From the IMG/VR virus record IMGVR_UViG_3300025759_000633, positions 1-25,440 of that record: DNA of 25,440 nt, one strand, 5' to 3'. The translations under genes and the position numbers were made by a program. This document shows positions 1-7,674 of this stretch, piece by piece; positions within the stretch are counted from its first letter, which is position 1, and the number at the start of each line of letters is the position of its first letter. Below the pieces are notes generated by a model. That model was given only the letters and a program-made list of their open reading frames with translations, was not told where the DNA came from and did not search any database. This DNA comes from a virus.

Positions 1-234
1 GGCTTCATCTTTCTTGAGTTCCCAATAAACTTCTACAGGTGGAAGTATGCCACCCTGCAAAGCACAAGCCATCCAATTAGGGTCAGGGTGTGTAACCTTT
101 GCAGGTTCATCAGGTGTCTCTGGGTCTTCCCATACGACACAGTATTCTGTTCTGTGTGGCTCTAGCTTTTCTTTTGCCCAACACAATCTATCCCAAAGAT
201 GTGTGCCTTGAAATTCTGGTGTTTCTATTGTCAT
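1..234 (-). CDS. Partial conserved hypothetical protein at end of fibre cluster (C-terminus outside window)
   Basis: An open frame starts at ATG 234-232, overlapping the TGA stop of the preceding gene by an ATGA junction. It runs 78 codons to the window edge with no stop. The product begins MTIETPEFQGTHLWDRLCWA, and the visible part ends in a stretch rich in W, P and acidic residues. I do not recognise a domain. It is the last visible gene of the tightly overlapped fibre/tip cluster, so translation is probably coupled to the gene before it. It could be another tip or chaperone-like protein, or the start of an unrelated module; the sequence does not decide. Confidence 0.72.
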   Translation of the reverse strand, partial: MTIETPEFQGTHLWDRLCWAKEKLEPHRTEYCVVWEDPETPDEPAKVTHPDPNWMACALQGGILPPVEVYWELKKDEA

Positions 235-614
235 GCTAAATCTCCGTGAATTATAGAACCTACTGGGTTTAAATCTATCAATGTGCTATCGCTTCCTGTA
301 TATGTTTTGACTTGCGTAGAAGATGATGTTGCCCATGAAATTGTATCATTCCAATCAGCACTTGGTTGTGTAGCACCTGAATGTGCTAAAGTATCCTTAC
401 TAGAAAAAGCAGCAGTTGTGTTAAACCAACATTGCCCTGTAGCATCATCTGTTAAAGAAGCAAGATTTAAAGAATCAACAGAAATATGCTCTGCTCTATG
501 TACCCATGCCTTCGCACTACCATTCACAACATAATCTGTATCCACAGACTTAGCTGTGCCTGTTATCTGTCCACTTGTCTGTAATGTATCAAATGCTATT
601 GTTCCGTTTGCCAT
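231..614 (-). CDS. Small tail fibre/tip protein, paralogue B
   Basis: The frame can be extended upstream to 644, but ATG 614 is preferred: it overlaps the stop of the previous gene as TAATG and gives MANGTIAFDTLQTSGQITGT, 127 aa. The centre (GSAKAWVHR, then SLNLASLTD) and the C-terminus (SIIHGDLA) match the neighbouring 154-aa product (GKVWVNF, SFNIASLTD, CIVVHGDLA), so the two are tandem paralogues. The composition is rich in S, T and N, as in extracellular beta-structured fibre parts, and there is no signal peptide or TM segment. Its position after the fibre genes suggests an accessory fibre or tip component. The biochemical role is unknown. Confidence 0.8.
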   Translation of the reverse strand: MANGTIAFDTLQTSGQITGTAKSVDTDYVVNGSAKAWVHRAEHISVDSLNLASLTDDATGQCWFNTTAAFSSKDTLAHSGATQPSADWNDTISWATSSSTQVKTYTGSDSTLIDLNPVGSIIHGDLA

Positions 615-1078
615 TATGCAAGGTCTCCATGTACTACTATACAATTCTCTTTAAAATCATAATGTGTATTTGCTGTTTGTCCTGCTGTGTCTAATATAGT
701 TTTAGAAGTTGTTTTTGCAGTATTAACACTGGCAACACCTAAAGCTCTACTATTGTTAAATTGCTCACCATTATCTCCAGTGCCTTCAACTTGTGCAAAA
801 TCATCATTAGACATATTTGTTGTAAAGTTTTGTATTGAACTTCCAGTCTGTACATCAGTAAGTGACGCAATATTAAAACTGTCATATATACTTGTTGAAT
901 TAGCCATATTAAAGTTGACCCAAACTTTACCCAACCCTTGCTGAATACTTGTCTGATTGCTACCCTCACCTCTAATAGTCATAGAGTTTGCACTTGCACT
1001 AACTACAGGTGTTGAGCCAATGGTTATGGTTGTTGCAGTGGACTTGCCTGTGATTGTGTCTAGTATTACTTCACTCAT
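614..1078 (-). CDS. Small tail fibre/tip protein, paralogue A
   Basis: This 154-aa product has a clear AGGA Shine-Dalgarno upstream of ATG 1078. Its N-terminus, MSEVILDTITGKSTATTITI, resembles that of the next upstream product (MSEIRVDTLKNRAGTSTIT), which suggests a shared docking or oligomerisation segment on the virion. The middle and C-terminus (GKVWVNF, SFNIASLTD, VVHGDLA) are shared with the downstream gene. The low-complexity S/T/N composition fits a beta-rich trimeric fibre part. The stop overlaps the next start by one base (TAATG). Assignment to the fibre module rests on composition, repeated termini and position rather than on a recognised named domain. Confidence 0.82.
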   Translation of the reverse strand: MSEVILDTITGKSTATTITIGSTPVVSASANSMTIRGEGSNQTSIQQGLGKVWVNFNMANSTSIYDSFNIASLTDVQTGSSIQNFTTNMSNDDFAQVEGTGDNGEQFNNSRALGVASVNTAKTTSKTILDTAGQTANTHYDFKENCIVVHGDLA

Positions 1079-1079
1079 A

Positions 1080-1586
1080 TTATAATCCTATTAGTTTGTA
1101 TGCACCAAATGTTGAATAATTACTTGCTTCTATAATTGCACTTCCAGAAGCGTCAGCAGCTTGAGCAAAGGCTTCAATGTAATCATCGCTATCAAAAGTT
1201 ATTATAGCGTTCATATTAACAGTTCCAAAACGAGGATTATTAGCAGCAAAATTAAAGTGAGAGTGTTTTACAATATTTCCATTTTTCCTTAAAATAGCAT
1301 ATATATTCTGTAGTTCTGAATCTGCTCCTGCACCTATTCCTAAACTTAAATAAACAAAATACTTACCTGCTATAGTCGGAGTAAATCTATAATTTGTGGA
1401 AGAGTCGTACTTGCTATCAGTGTCAAAAATCTCAGTAGCAAAATTAACTTTAGTTGATGTATTGTCTGATATAGTTTGATTGCTAGATAACTGTGCTTCA
1501 AACGCAGGTGTATTTGTTACATCAGCAGTTGTTATTGTAGACGTACCTGCTCTATTTTTTAATGTATCTACTCTAATCTCACTCAT
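1080..1586 (-). CDS. Fibre protein with C1q/TNF-like jelly-roll domain
   Basis: The 168-aa product has the short MSEIRVDTL N-terminal segment found on several small phage fibres. From about residue 28 it continues as a C1q-like jelly roll: PAFEAQLSSNQTIS, then TKVNFATEIFDTDSKYD, then the hallmark FTPTIAGKYFVYLSLGIG, and later AILRKNGNIV. C1q-like domains are trimeric beta-sandwich heads common at the ends of phage fibres and often bind receptors. The start overlaps the preceding stop (ATGA), implying coupled translation. The receptor is unknown. The domain call is by motif pattern and fairly secure; the receptor-binding role is inferred. Confidence 0.82.
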   Translation of the reverse strand: MSEIRVDTLKNRAGTSTITTADVTNTPAFEAQLSSNQTISDNTSTKVNFATEIFDTDSKYDSSTNYRFTPTIAGKYFVYLSLGIGAGADSELQNIYAILRKNGNIVKHSHFNFAANNPRFGTVNMNAIITFDSDDYIEAFAQAADASGSAIIEASNYSTFGAYKLIGL

Positions 1587-2032
1587 GATATCACCAACCT
1601 TCCACCACTGTTCACTGTCAATGTTACGCTACTGTCTATTGTAAACGGACCAGTTACCTGTGCATTTTCTGTGGCTAATATTGTTGTATCAGCAGTTAAG
1701 TTTTGTGCATTGGTTCTAAACAAACCACCTGCCTTAAAGTTACCTTTGTTCTCGGCTGCAGGTGTAACAGAACCTCTAGTAGACTCAAGGAAGTACACAA
1801 AGATATTGTTAGTACCACTTGAAGGTGCTGCACTAAATGTCAACGTAGAACCATCAGGTACAGTGTAAGAAGATGTATCTTGTACGACACCATCTACACT
1901 TACAAGTATCTCTTGTACAGAGCCTATAGTTCTCCCTAGAGCAAACGTAGTATCACTTCCGTCACCATTAAATCTTACGACTGCAGGTGGTTGTTGAAAT
2001 GCTACTGCTAGAGGATTACCTAACAATGCCAT
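1583..2032 (-). CDS. Tail fibre/tip protein with beta-structured N-terminus
   Basis: The 149-aa product has GGAG upstream of ATG 2032. The N-terminal half has a pattern recurrent in phage fibres: RFNGDGSDTTFALGR, EILVSVDGVVQD, then YTVPDGSTLTFSAAP and NNIFVYFLES. The C-terminal part (DTTILATENAQVTGPFTIDS, then VTLTVNSGGRLVIS) looks like one turn of beta-helix or a tip motif. No enzyme motif is visible. It sits between the 115-aa gene and the C1q-like fibre and shares their promoter. It is probably a structural fibre adaptor or tip; the precise role is unknown. Confidence 0.8.
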   Translation of the reverse strand: MALLGNPLAVAFQQPPAVVRFNGDGSDTTFALGRTIGSVQEILVSVDGVVQDTSSYTVPDGSTLTFSAAPSSGTNNIFVYFLESTRGSVTPAAENKGNFKAGGLFRTNAQNLTADTTILATENAQVTGPFTIDSSVTLTVNSGGRLVIS

Positions 2033-2033
2033 A

Positions 2034-2381
2034 TTATGTTATCTCCATGATTGATACTGTTATATCTGTAGCACCTGATGCTGTAAGTTTAAGTACATCA
2101 GTTGCTTCCATAACGACTTTGTTACCTGCGAGTAGTTCAAGGGATGAACCTACAGGTACAGGAGCATTGGTAATTAACTCAACGTCTTGGTTCGCTTCGT
2201 TGTTTGCACCTGCTCTGTTTGATGTGTCTGAACTTAGGGTAACTGTGGCAGTAACTTGACTCGTTGTTGTATTACCGAGCATGATTCCTAGTACAACTGT
2301 TGTTGTTGAACCTGCTACAGTATAAATGACATCTTCGCTAGTTACTCCTGCTTTAGTTACTACTTTAAATGTATTTGCCAT
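2034..2381 (-). CDS. Small structural beta-protein, first gene after internal promoter
   Basis: The product is 115 aa with an AAAGGA ribosome site 7 bases before ATG 2381. It is all-beta in character (alternating V/T/S, e.g. STTTVVLGIMLGN, then VTATVTLSSDT) with no Cys and few charges, like small decoration or tail-associated subunits. A consensus sigma70-type promoter lies just upstream, so this gene heads a separately boosted transcript for the small fibre genes, perhaps because these parts are needed in many copies. No family name can be given from the sequence. Confidence 0.8.
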   Translation of the reverse strand: MANTFKVVTKAGVTSEDVIYTVAGSTTTVVLGIMLGNTTTSQVTATVTLSSDTSNRAGANNEANQDVELITNAPVPVGSSLELLAGNKVVMEATDVLKLTASGATDITVSIMEIT

Positions 2382-2400
2382 TTGTTTTTCCTTTTATATA

Positions 2401-2429
2401 ATTATACTCGGTTTTGCCTAATTTGTCAA
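2401..2429 (-). promoter_or_regulatory. Consensus sigma70-type promoter (TTGACA-N17-TATAAT)
   Basis: On the minus strand, TTGACA (2429-2424) and TATAAT (2406-2401) are separated by exactly 17 bases. Transcription would start near 2394, inside the short gap before the 115-aa gene. Both hexamers are perfect consensus. Confidence 0.85.
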
Positions 2430-2437
2430 GCATTTTT

Positions 2438-4663
2438 TTAACCTAAAGCAATTGCTAATGCAGTTGGGTCTTCTGTTGAGAACCCTGCACTAGACAAGTA
2501 TGTTTTAACATCTGACAATGCTACCTGTTTCATTGTACCATTATCATTTGTTACCACTCTGTCTGCATCAGCTAATGTTGTAGAAGTGGCAGACGTATCA
2601 CCATCCATGATGTTTAGCTCTGTTGCTGTTGCAGTCACACCATCTAAGATGTTTAATTCAGCAGCAGTTGATGTAATAGATGTTCCTGCTATCTGTAATG
2701 TTGTTGCATTTACTTCACCACTAGAACCATATATAACTGCTTTGCTGTTTGCTATTGTACCTGCAGATGAACCATCAACTAAGTTTAACTCTGATGCAGT
2801 TGATGTAACACCATCTAATATGTTAAGTTCTGAAGTTGTAGATGTTACTCCATCTAATAGGTTTATCTCTGTTGCAGTTGCAGTTACTGCTACATCTTCA
2901 TTTATCTTTGGACTTGTTAGTGTCTTGTTAGTTAGTGTAGCAGTTGATGTTGTTGAAACTAATCTAGCATCACCCCCTGTACTAGGTAGTGTTAAAGTGT
3001 TTGATGCACTTTCTGAGTGTGGAGCACCCTGTACTGTTTGTGCGTGTGCGTTTGATGATTCACAATAAAATTTAATCTTGGAGACTGCACCACTGTTCTT
3101 TAGGTCAATCAATCCACTTTGAATATCTACGTTACCATCTAGTCTTACAACACCACTTCCGTTTGGTGTAAGTGTAATATTACCATTTGATACAGATACA
3201 ATATCTTGTCCATTAACATCAAGTGAACCACCTAACTGTGGTGATGTATCTGCTACAACATCAGTAATACCACCTAATCCTGATGATAATGTTGCAAGTG
3301 TAATCTTTTTTAGTCCACTAGCACTTGCATCATGTAGAAGTAATGTATCATTAGATGTATCTAAAGATGTCTCTGCAGATTGTCCACTAATAACATTTGC
3401 ATTTAACATTGCAGTCTCTACTGCATTATTAGCTATAGTCACTGCACCTGTATTTGATATTGTAACATCGCCTGATACTGCTACAGGATTAAAGTTAGTT
3501 CCATCTGCAACCATGATGTGACCACTAGTATTAGTACCCATAGTTAAGTCATCACCTGATATGGTTAAGTCACCTGCTATTGTTACAGAACCATCTGCTA
3601 AAGTTATTAGGTCTGTATCATCTGTGTGACCTATAGTTGTTCCATTTATAACAACGTCATCTATATCTAAAGAACCACCTGTTATCAAACCTGTAGTTGT
3701 GATTGTAGATGAACCTATATCAATATTACCAAAGCCACTTGTAATACTACCTGAGTTTAATGCACCTACTGTTGTAGCAGCAGTGGTTACAAGATTAGGC
3801 ATTGCAGTTATTTCATCGTCAAAGTAAGCAGCTAAGTCTGTGACTGCTACTTGCTTCATTGTTCCTGCGTCGTTTAGTACAACTCTATCAGCATCTGCTA
3901 CTGTAGTTGATGTAGCACTTGTGTCTCCATCCATGATGTTTAATTCTGCAGTAGTTGCAGTAACACCATCCATAATATTAAGTTCAGAAGTAGTAGCAGT
4001 TACACCATCAAGTATGTTTAATTCATCTGTTGTAACTGTAGCACCATCTAGTATCTCTAGTTCTGCTTCAGATATACCTGCAGAACCTATTGTTACTGTT
4101 CCTGCAAAAGTTACGTTAGCACCATCAAATGTCATGGCAGTTGTAGTGCCTGACTTAATTATTAAATTACCACTAGTATTTGTAAGAGAAGCAAACTGTG
4201 TTCCACCATCTTTGAAGAATACATCTCCACCATCTGCATCTAAAGTTATATCACCTGCAGTGTCTACAAGAACTGCACCATCTGCTACTAAATCTAATTG
4301 TCCATCTGTACTTGAACTGATGTGTATAGCTGTATCTCTGAACTGTAACTTCTCTGTAGAAGCAATAAGTATGTCATCACTAAATTCAAAATAATCCTCG
4401 TCTTCTTTCCATGTCAAAACACCATCATTTGATTCACCATCAAATGTTACTGCTATATCTGTGCCTGCAGTGCCATCACCTATCGTGATTGCAGTTCCAA
4501 GTAACTTAGTAATAGCACCACCTTCTCCTGCAGTACCATCATGTGTGTGTCCTGTACTTGCAGCAAATGCGTTAACTAACTGATTAAACTCATCATTACT
4601 ATGAGCAGCAGTTATTATGTCTCCATCAGTAAATGTGGATTGTCTAGTGTATGTAGCTCCCAT
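2438..4663 (-). CDS. Long tail fibre protein with repeated ELNILDG units
   Basis: The 741-aa product has the N-terminal segment usual for podovirus-type fibres (YTRQSTFTDGDIITAAHSND, residues 5-24; then GHTHDGTAGEGG, residues 38-49), probably the part docked to the tail. It is followed by a long S/T/G/D-rich shaft. Nine copies of an E-(L/I)-(N/E)-(I/L)-x-DG unit with a VTAT or VTST spacer occur in two clusters, residues about 198-247 and 590-720. Each cluster leads into a related ADADRVV...GTMKQVA segment, so the C-terminal part looks like a duplication of the central one. No chaperone or autoprotease is visible. The stop falls just upstream of an internal promoter. The fibre assignment is secure; the receptor is unknown. 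Confidence 0.92.
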   Translation of the reverse strand: MGATYTRQSTFTDGDIITAAHSNDEFNQLVNAFAASTGHTHDGTAGEGGAITKLLGTAITIGDGTAGTDIAVTFDGESNDGVLTWKEDEDYFEFSDDILIASTEKLQFRDTAIHISSSTDGQLDLVADGAVLVDTAGDITLDADGGDVFFKDGGTQFASLTNTSGNLIIKSGTTTAMTFDGANVTFAGTVTIGSAGISEAELEILDGATVTTDELNILDGVTATTSELNIMDGVTATTAELNIMDGDTSATSTTVADADRVVLNDAGTMKQVAVTDLAAYFDDEITAMPNLVTTAATTVGALNSGSITSGFGNIDIGSSTITTTGLITGGSLDIDDVVINGTTIGHTDDTDLITLADGSVTIAGDLTISGDDLTMGTNTSGHIMVADGTNFNPVAVSGDVTISNTGAVTIANNAVETAMLNANVISGQSAETSLDTSNDTLLLHDASASGLKKITLATLSSGLGGITDVVADTSPQLGGSLDVNGQDIVSVSNGNITLTPNGSGVVRLDGNVDIQSGLIDLKNSGAVSKIKFYCESSNAHAQTVQGAPHSESASNTLTLPSTGGDARLVSTTSTATLTNKTLTSPKINEDVAVTATATEINLLDGVTSTTSELNILDGVTSTASELNLVDGSSAGTIANSKAVIYGSSGEVNATTLQIAGTSITSTAAELNILDGVTATATELNIMDGDTSATSTTLADADRVVTNDNGTMKQVALSDVKTYLSSAGFSTEDPTALAIALG

Positions 4664-6175
4664 TTATCTTCTTGCTCCTACTTGATATTCTAATCCAAAA
4701 CCTCTTAATGCATAAGGTGCTGATGTTCCATCATCATTAACTCTTAATGCAACAGTAAAACCTGAACCTTCAACTGACTGTCTAAGCAATGGTTCTGTCT
4801 GTCCACCATACGTTGCCACACCATATGTAGCACTTCCGTAAACTGCCACGATATCTGCTGCAGATAATGAATAAGCAGCAGGTCTTGGTGAATCGGGGTC
4901 TTCATAGTCGTACCTTAAAAACAAATCAGCATTCACTGCTGCTTCAGGTTTATAACTCACAAGCACACGTTGTAAATGTTTACGTATACCTGCATCACCA
5001 AAACTTAAATCAGGACTTCTGTATTTAGCATTTACAGCAGTTCCATCAAAATCATTACCACTTTCTTGTTGGTAAACGTATCCATCTGCACCACCATGAA
5101 CAATAGTTGTTCCTGATGTCGTTACCTGTATTCCTGTAGAGGTTGGTTTAATACCTTGTAACTTACCAAACTCAAATTGTTGACCTCTGAGAGAGCAAAC
5201 AACTCCGTTTGTATTAGCTTCTGTTACACCTGACTTTGAGAAAAACAGTCTATATTGTGTTTTATTAGGTATAACAACAGACCTAAATGCGTCTGAGTTT
5301 GCTATGTTATCATTAAACACAGTTTGAATAGGGGTGCTAATTGTTCCTAATTCAACGTCACCAATTCTTGCAGTACCTGCAACTGTACGTAATCCATCAG
5401 GTGCTAAAAATATTAAGTCACCTGAAAATTCCTGAATCGTCTGTCCATTTATACAACCAATGTTTCTTGTTACGTCTGCTATTGTAAAGTCTGAAACAGA
5501 AGACCCTGCTAACTTAAATATTCTGTTTTCACAAAAGATAAATAAGTTATCTCGGAAAACTTTAATGCCTGTTATAGAAGCATCAACTGCTATGCTTCCT
5601 GAACCTGAACCACTTGAAAAGTTATCTTCATCAAATGGCTTACTAAATACAAGCTCTTGAGGTGTGCTAGACATACCTGCATAGAACATATGGTCTCTAA
5701 ATGAAGCTACAAACTTAGCTCCTGCTACTGAAGAATCACTTACATCTGTTGCTGCAAATGAAGTATTAAATACTGTTGGTGCATTATTACCATCTGCTAC
5801 AATAAACTTTAAATTATTATCAAAGTTAAATTCTTCAAATGTATAAACACCTGCACTTGTACGACCTGAATCTATCTCTGTCCAAGCTGTTGAACCACTA
5901 GTAGACCTAAATATCTTCTCACCTCTAGCAGCAATAATCTTATCATTAAAGAATGTAGACATTAATACTTCTTCACTAGAAGCACTTGTTTGGGGTACTA
6001 TATTAGTATTATACTTACTAAAACCATTTATTCTTCTGTAACCACCTTCAATATCAGGCTCAAAGTTAATTAGTTCTAAGGCTTCACCCGGTTGCATAGC
6101 AAATGTAGATTTATTTAAAACTAACCCACCTTGCAAAGCAAAGTTTACAGGTTGTACTTGAGACCCATCTGCCAT
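4664..6175 (-). CDS. Tail nozzle/hub-like structural protein
   Basis: This 503-aa product starts at ATG 6175, overlapping the stop of the adaptor gene (TAATG). The N-terminus (NFALQGGLVLNKSTFAMQPG, then LELINFEPDIEGGYRRINGF) is typical of the long beta-rich protein after the adaptor in marine podovirus-like phages. The rest alternates short hydrophobic strands with G/N/D turns (FRDHMFYAG, FRDNLFIFCENRIFKL, GDLIFLAPDGLRTV), compatible with a beta-propeller as in tail nozzles of the P22 gp10 or T7 gp12 type. There is no TM segment or signal peptide. Position and fold style support a nozzle or hub; homology to a named protein is not proven. Confidence 0.8.
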   Translation of the reverse strand: MADGSQVQPVNFALQGGLVLNKSTFAMQPGEALELINFEPDIEGGYRRINGFSKYNTNIVPQTSASSEEVLMSTFFNDKIIAARGEKIFRSTSGSTAWTEIDSGRTSAGVYTFEEFNFDNNLKFIVADGNNAPTVFNTSFAATDVSDSSVAGAKFVASFRDHMFYAGMSSTPQELVFSKPFDEDNFSSGSGSGSIAVDASITGIKVFRDNLFIFCENRIFKLAGSSVSDFTIADVTRNIGCINGQTIQEFSGDLIFLAPDGLRTVAGTARIGDVELGTISTPIQTVFNDNIANSDAFRSVVIPNKTQYRLFFSKSGVTEANTNGVVCSLRGQQFEFGKLQGIKPTSTGIQVTTSGTTIVHGGADGYVYQQESGNDFDGTAVNAKYRSPDLSFGDAGIRKHLQRVLVSYKPEAAVNADLFLRYDYEDPDSPRPAAYSLSAADIVAVYGSATYGVATYGGQTEPLLRQSVEGSGFTVALRVNDDGTSAPYALRGFGLEYQVGARR

Positions 6176-7113
6176 TATAATGCCCTAATGTCTACACTAC
6201 CTGAATTATATACTCCTGTTCTTGGTATGAAAGTTGAACGCAAATAAGAAAACTTATTAACTAATAAGGTTTGCATATTTTTAATACCTTGTTCAAAGCG
6301 TTGCATATTTAATTGATACTGTTGAGTTTCACCTCGGTATTGATAAACAAACGCTGTAGCACCATCAATAATCACTGGAGCAAATCTATCAGGTATAGTT
6401 GTTGTATCATCTTGTGCTGATAAATCAGTAGGAAAAGTGTAATAATCAAACTTAATTACATAAGATTTATTTGGGAAAGGATAAAGAAGATAATTATTAT
6501 CAGGTGTCCTTACTACATATTCAGGAACACCACCTCTATCAAATTGAGCAACAGTTATTCCACTCGCTATGGAAGCTGCTGTGGTACTTCCTGCACCTCT
6601 TGTACAACCTGTAAATGTTGTACTAGTAGTTCCTGTATAGGTTATAGTTTCATTTCCTATAACTATTGTTCCCGCACTATCAAATCCTGTAGTGCTTACA
6701 ACTGTAATTGTAGTTACACTATCTGTATGTGTTGTACTAGTAGTTGTAGTATTTATTTCATCTTCTTGATTTACAACTCTATTTATGTAATCATTATAAT
6801 CAAGCATTCCTAGTTTGTATCCACTATTACCTAAATCACTATCTTTAACTATTCTAAATGTATTATAATCTACTGTTTTAGTAGATGTGGGTAAATCATA
6901 TCTAACAACACCTGCTGTTAGTGTCTTAGTTTCTGTAGCATGATTAAATGGATAATTAAATTCTCTTTGATTAATATATCTAATTGATTCATTAACTGCG
7001 TTTTGGCATTGAACTTGTATACCCCTAGCACTAGAAAAAGTTGAAGAAGTTAATACAACCTCGTTCAATCTTGCTATTACTTTATTTGTTAGTGTTAGGT
7101 AAGTTTCTGCCAT
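6175..7113 (-). CDS. Head-to-tail adaptor (tail tubular protein A-like) with inserted domain
   Basis: The 312-aa product begins with a helical region (LTLTNKVIARLNEV; NAVNESIRYINQREFNYPFN, residues 39-58) and has FRIVKDS and LGMLDYNDYINR (residues 101-112), which match adaptor proteins of the T7 gp11 / P22 gp4 type. These form the ring below the portal. GVPEYVVRTPDNNYLLYPFP and VIKFDYYTFPTDLS (residues 195-231) complete the core. Between them, residues 121-190 form a very T/S-rich beta segment (FDSAGTIVIGNETITYTG, TFTGCTRGAGSTT) of a kind usually seen in fibres. It interrupts the adaptor core and is probably a surface domain. The start at 7113 follows a short gap; the stop overlaps the nozzle start. 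Confidence 0.86.
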   Translation of the reverse strand: MAETYLTLTNKVIARLNEVVLTSSTFSSARGIQVQCQNAVNESIRYINQREFNYPFNHATETKTLTAGVVRYDLPTSTKTVDYNTFRIVKDSDLGNSGYKLGMLDYNDYINRVVNQEDEINTTTTSTTHTDSVTTITVVSTTGFDSAGTIVIGNETITYTGTTSTTFTGCTRGAGSTTAASIASGITVAQFDRGGVPEYVVRTPDNNYLLYPFPNKSYVIKFDYYTFPTDLSAQDDTTTIPDRFAPVIIDGATAFVYQYRGETQQYQLNMQRFEQGIKNMQTLLVNKFSYLRSTFIPRTGVYNSGSVDIRAL

Positions 7114-7167
7114 AATAATTCCTATAAAGTGTAGGAGAGCAAGTTGCCCTGCTCCCCTAGAAAAAGT

Positions 7168-7662
7168 TTAAGCTAAAGTGTCTCTGTCAACCTCGTTGGC
7201 AGCCAAGTCACCTTGGTCATCAACATTCATAACGACAGCAAACATTCTGACTTTACCACCAGTAGTAGTACCAGTCATTGCTTGAATTTCAATATCAATA
7301 GTATCAGAAGTACCACCAATAAGAACAGGAGTTTGTCCTGCCTTAAATGCGTAGTCACCTACTGATGCACCATCAAAATCAAAACCATCAACAAAGTTAT
7401 CTAAGTCACCACCGGTAATACCAAAGTCAAAGTCAGTGTCTGTAGAAGTACCTGCGTGAGCTTCAGTAACTTCTAGACCTGCTGCTAAGATCAAAGTATT
7501 AGCTGGAATAGTTAAACCCGGAATAACATCGTTGGCTGCTAGAGCAGTACCTTTATCTGAAGCAGCAGTAGCAAAATTAAGCTCATGCTGAATCATATAA
7601 GGTTGCCTTCCTCTAGCACTATTACCTCTTGCTGGAGAAGTAGTATTATCACCTAAAGCCAT
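7168..7662 (-). CDS. Putative head decoration / capsid-associated protein
   Basis: This 164-aa acidic protein is encoded directly after the capsid gene, with AGGAG overlapping the end of that gene. The N-terminus carries a short basic, flexible segment (SPARGNSARGRQPYMIQHEL). The rest is beta-rich and acidic (TDTDFDFGITGGDLDNF, DGFDFDGASVGDYAF) without Cys or TM segments. Small acidic beta-proteins in this position are often capsid-stabilising decoration subunits, but a connector or other minor head role is possible. The ribosome site and context make it a secure gene; the function is inferred from position. Confidence 0.78.
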   Translation of the reverse strand: MALGDNTTSPARGNSARGRQPYMIQHELNFATAASDKGTALAANDVIPGLTIPANTLILAAGLEVTEAHAGTSTDTDFDFGITGGDLDNFVDGFDFDGASVGDYAFKAGQTPVLIGGTSDTIDIEIQAMTGTTTGGKVRMFAVVMNVDDQGDLAANEVDRDTLA

Positions 7663-7674
7663 AATTAAATCTCC

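Noticed and set aside
2586-3068. 160-codon plus-strand frame opposite the fibre gene
   Set aside because: It is the reverse of the repeat-rich fibre gene; the repeats keep the antisense frame open. The same holds for the frame at 3840-4394.
7114-7167. GAGCA/TGCTC hairpin between the decoration and adaptor genes
   Set aside because: Only a 5-bp stem with an 8-base loop and no U run after it; not convincing as a terminator.
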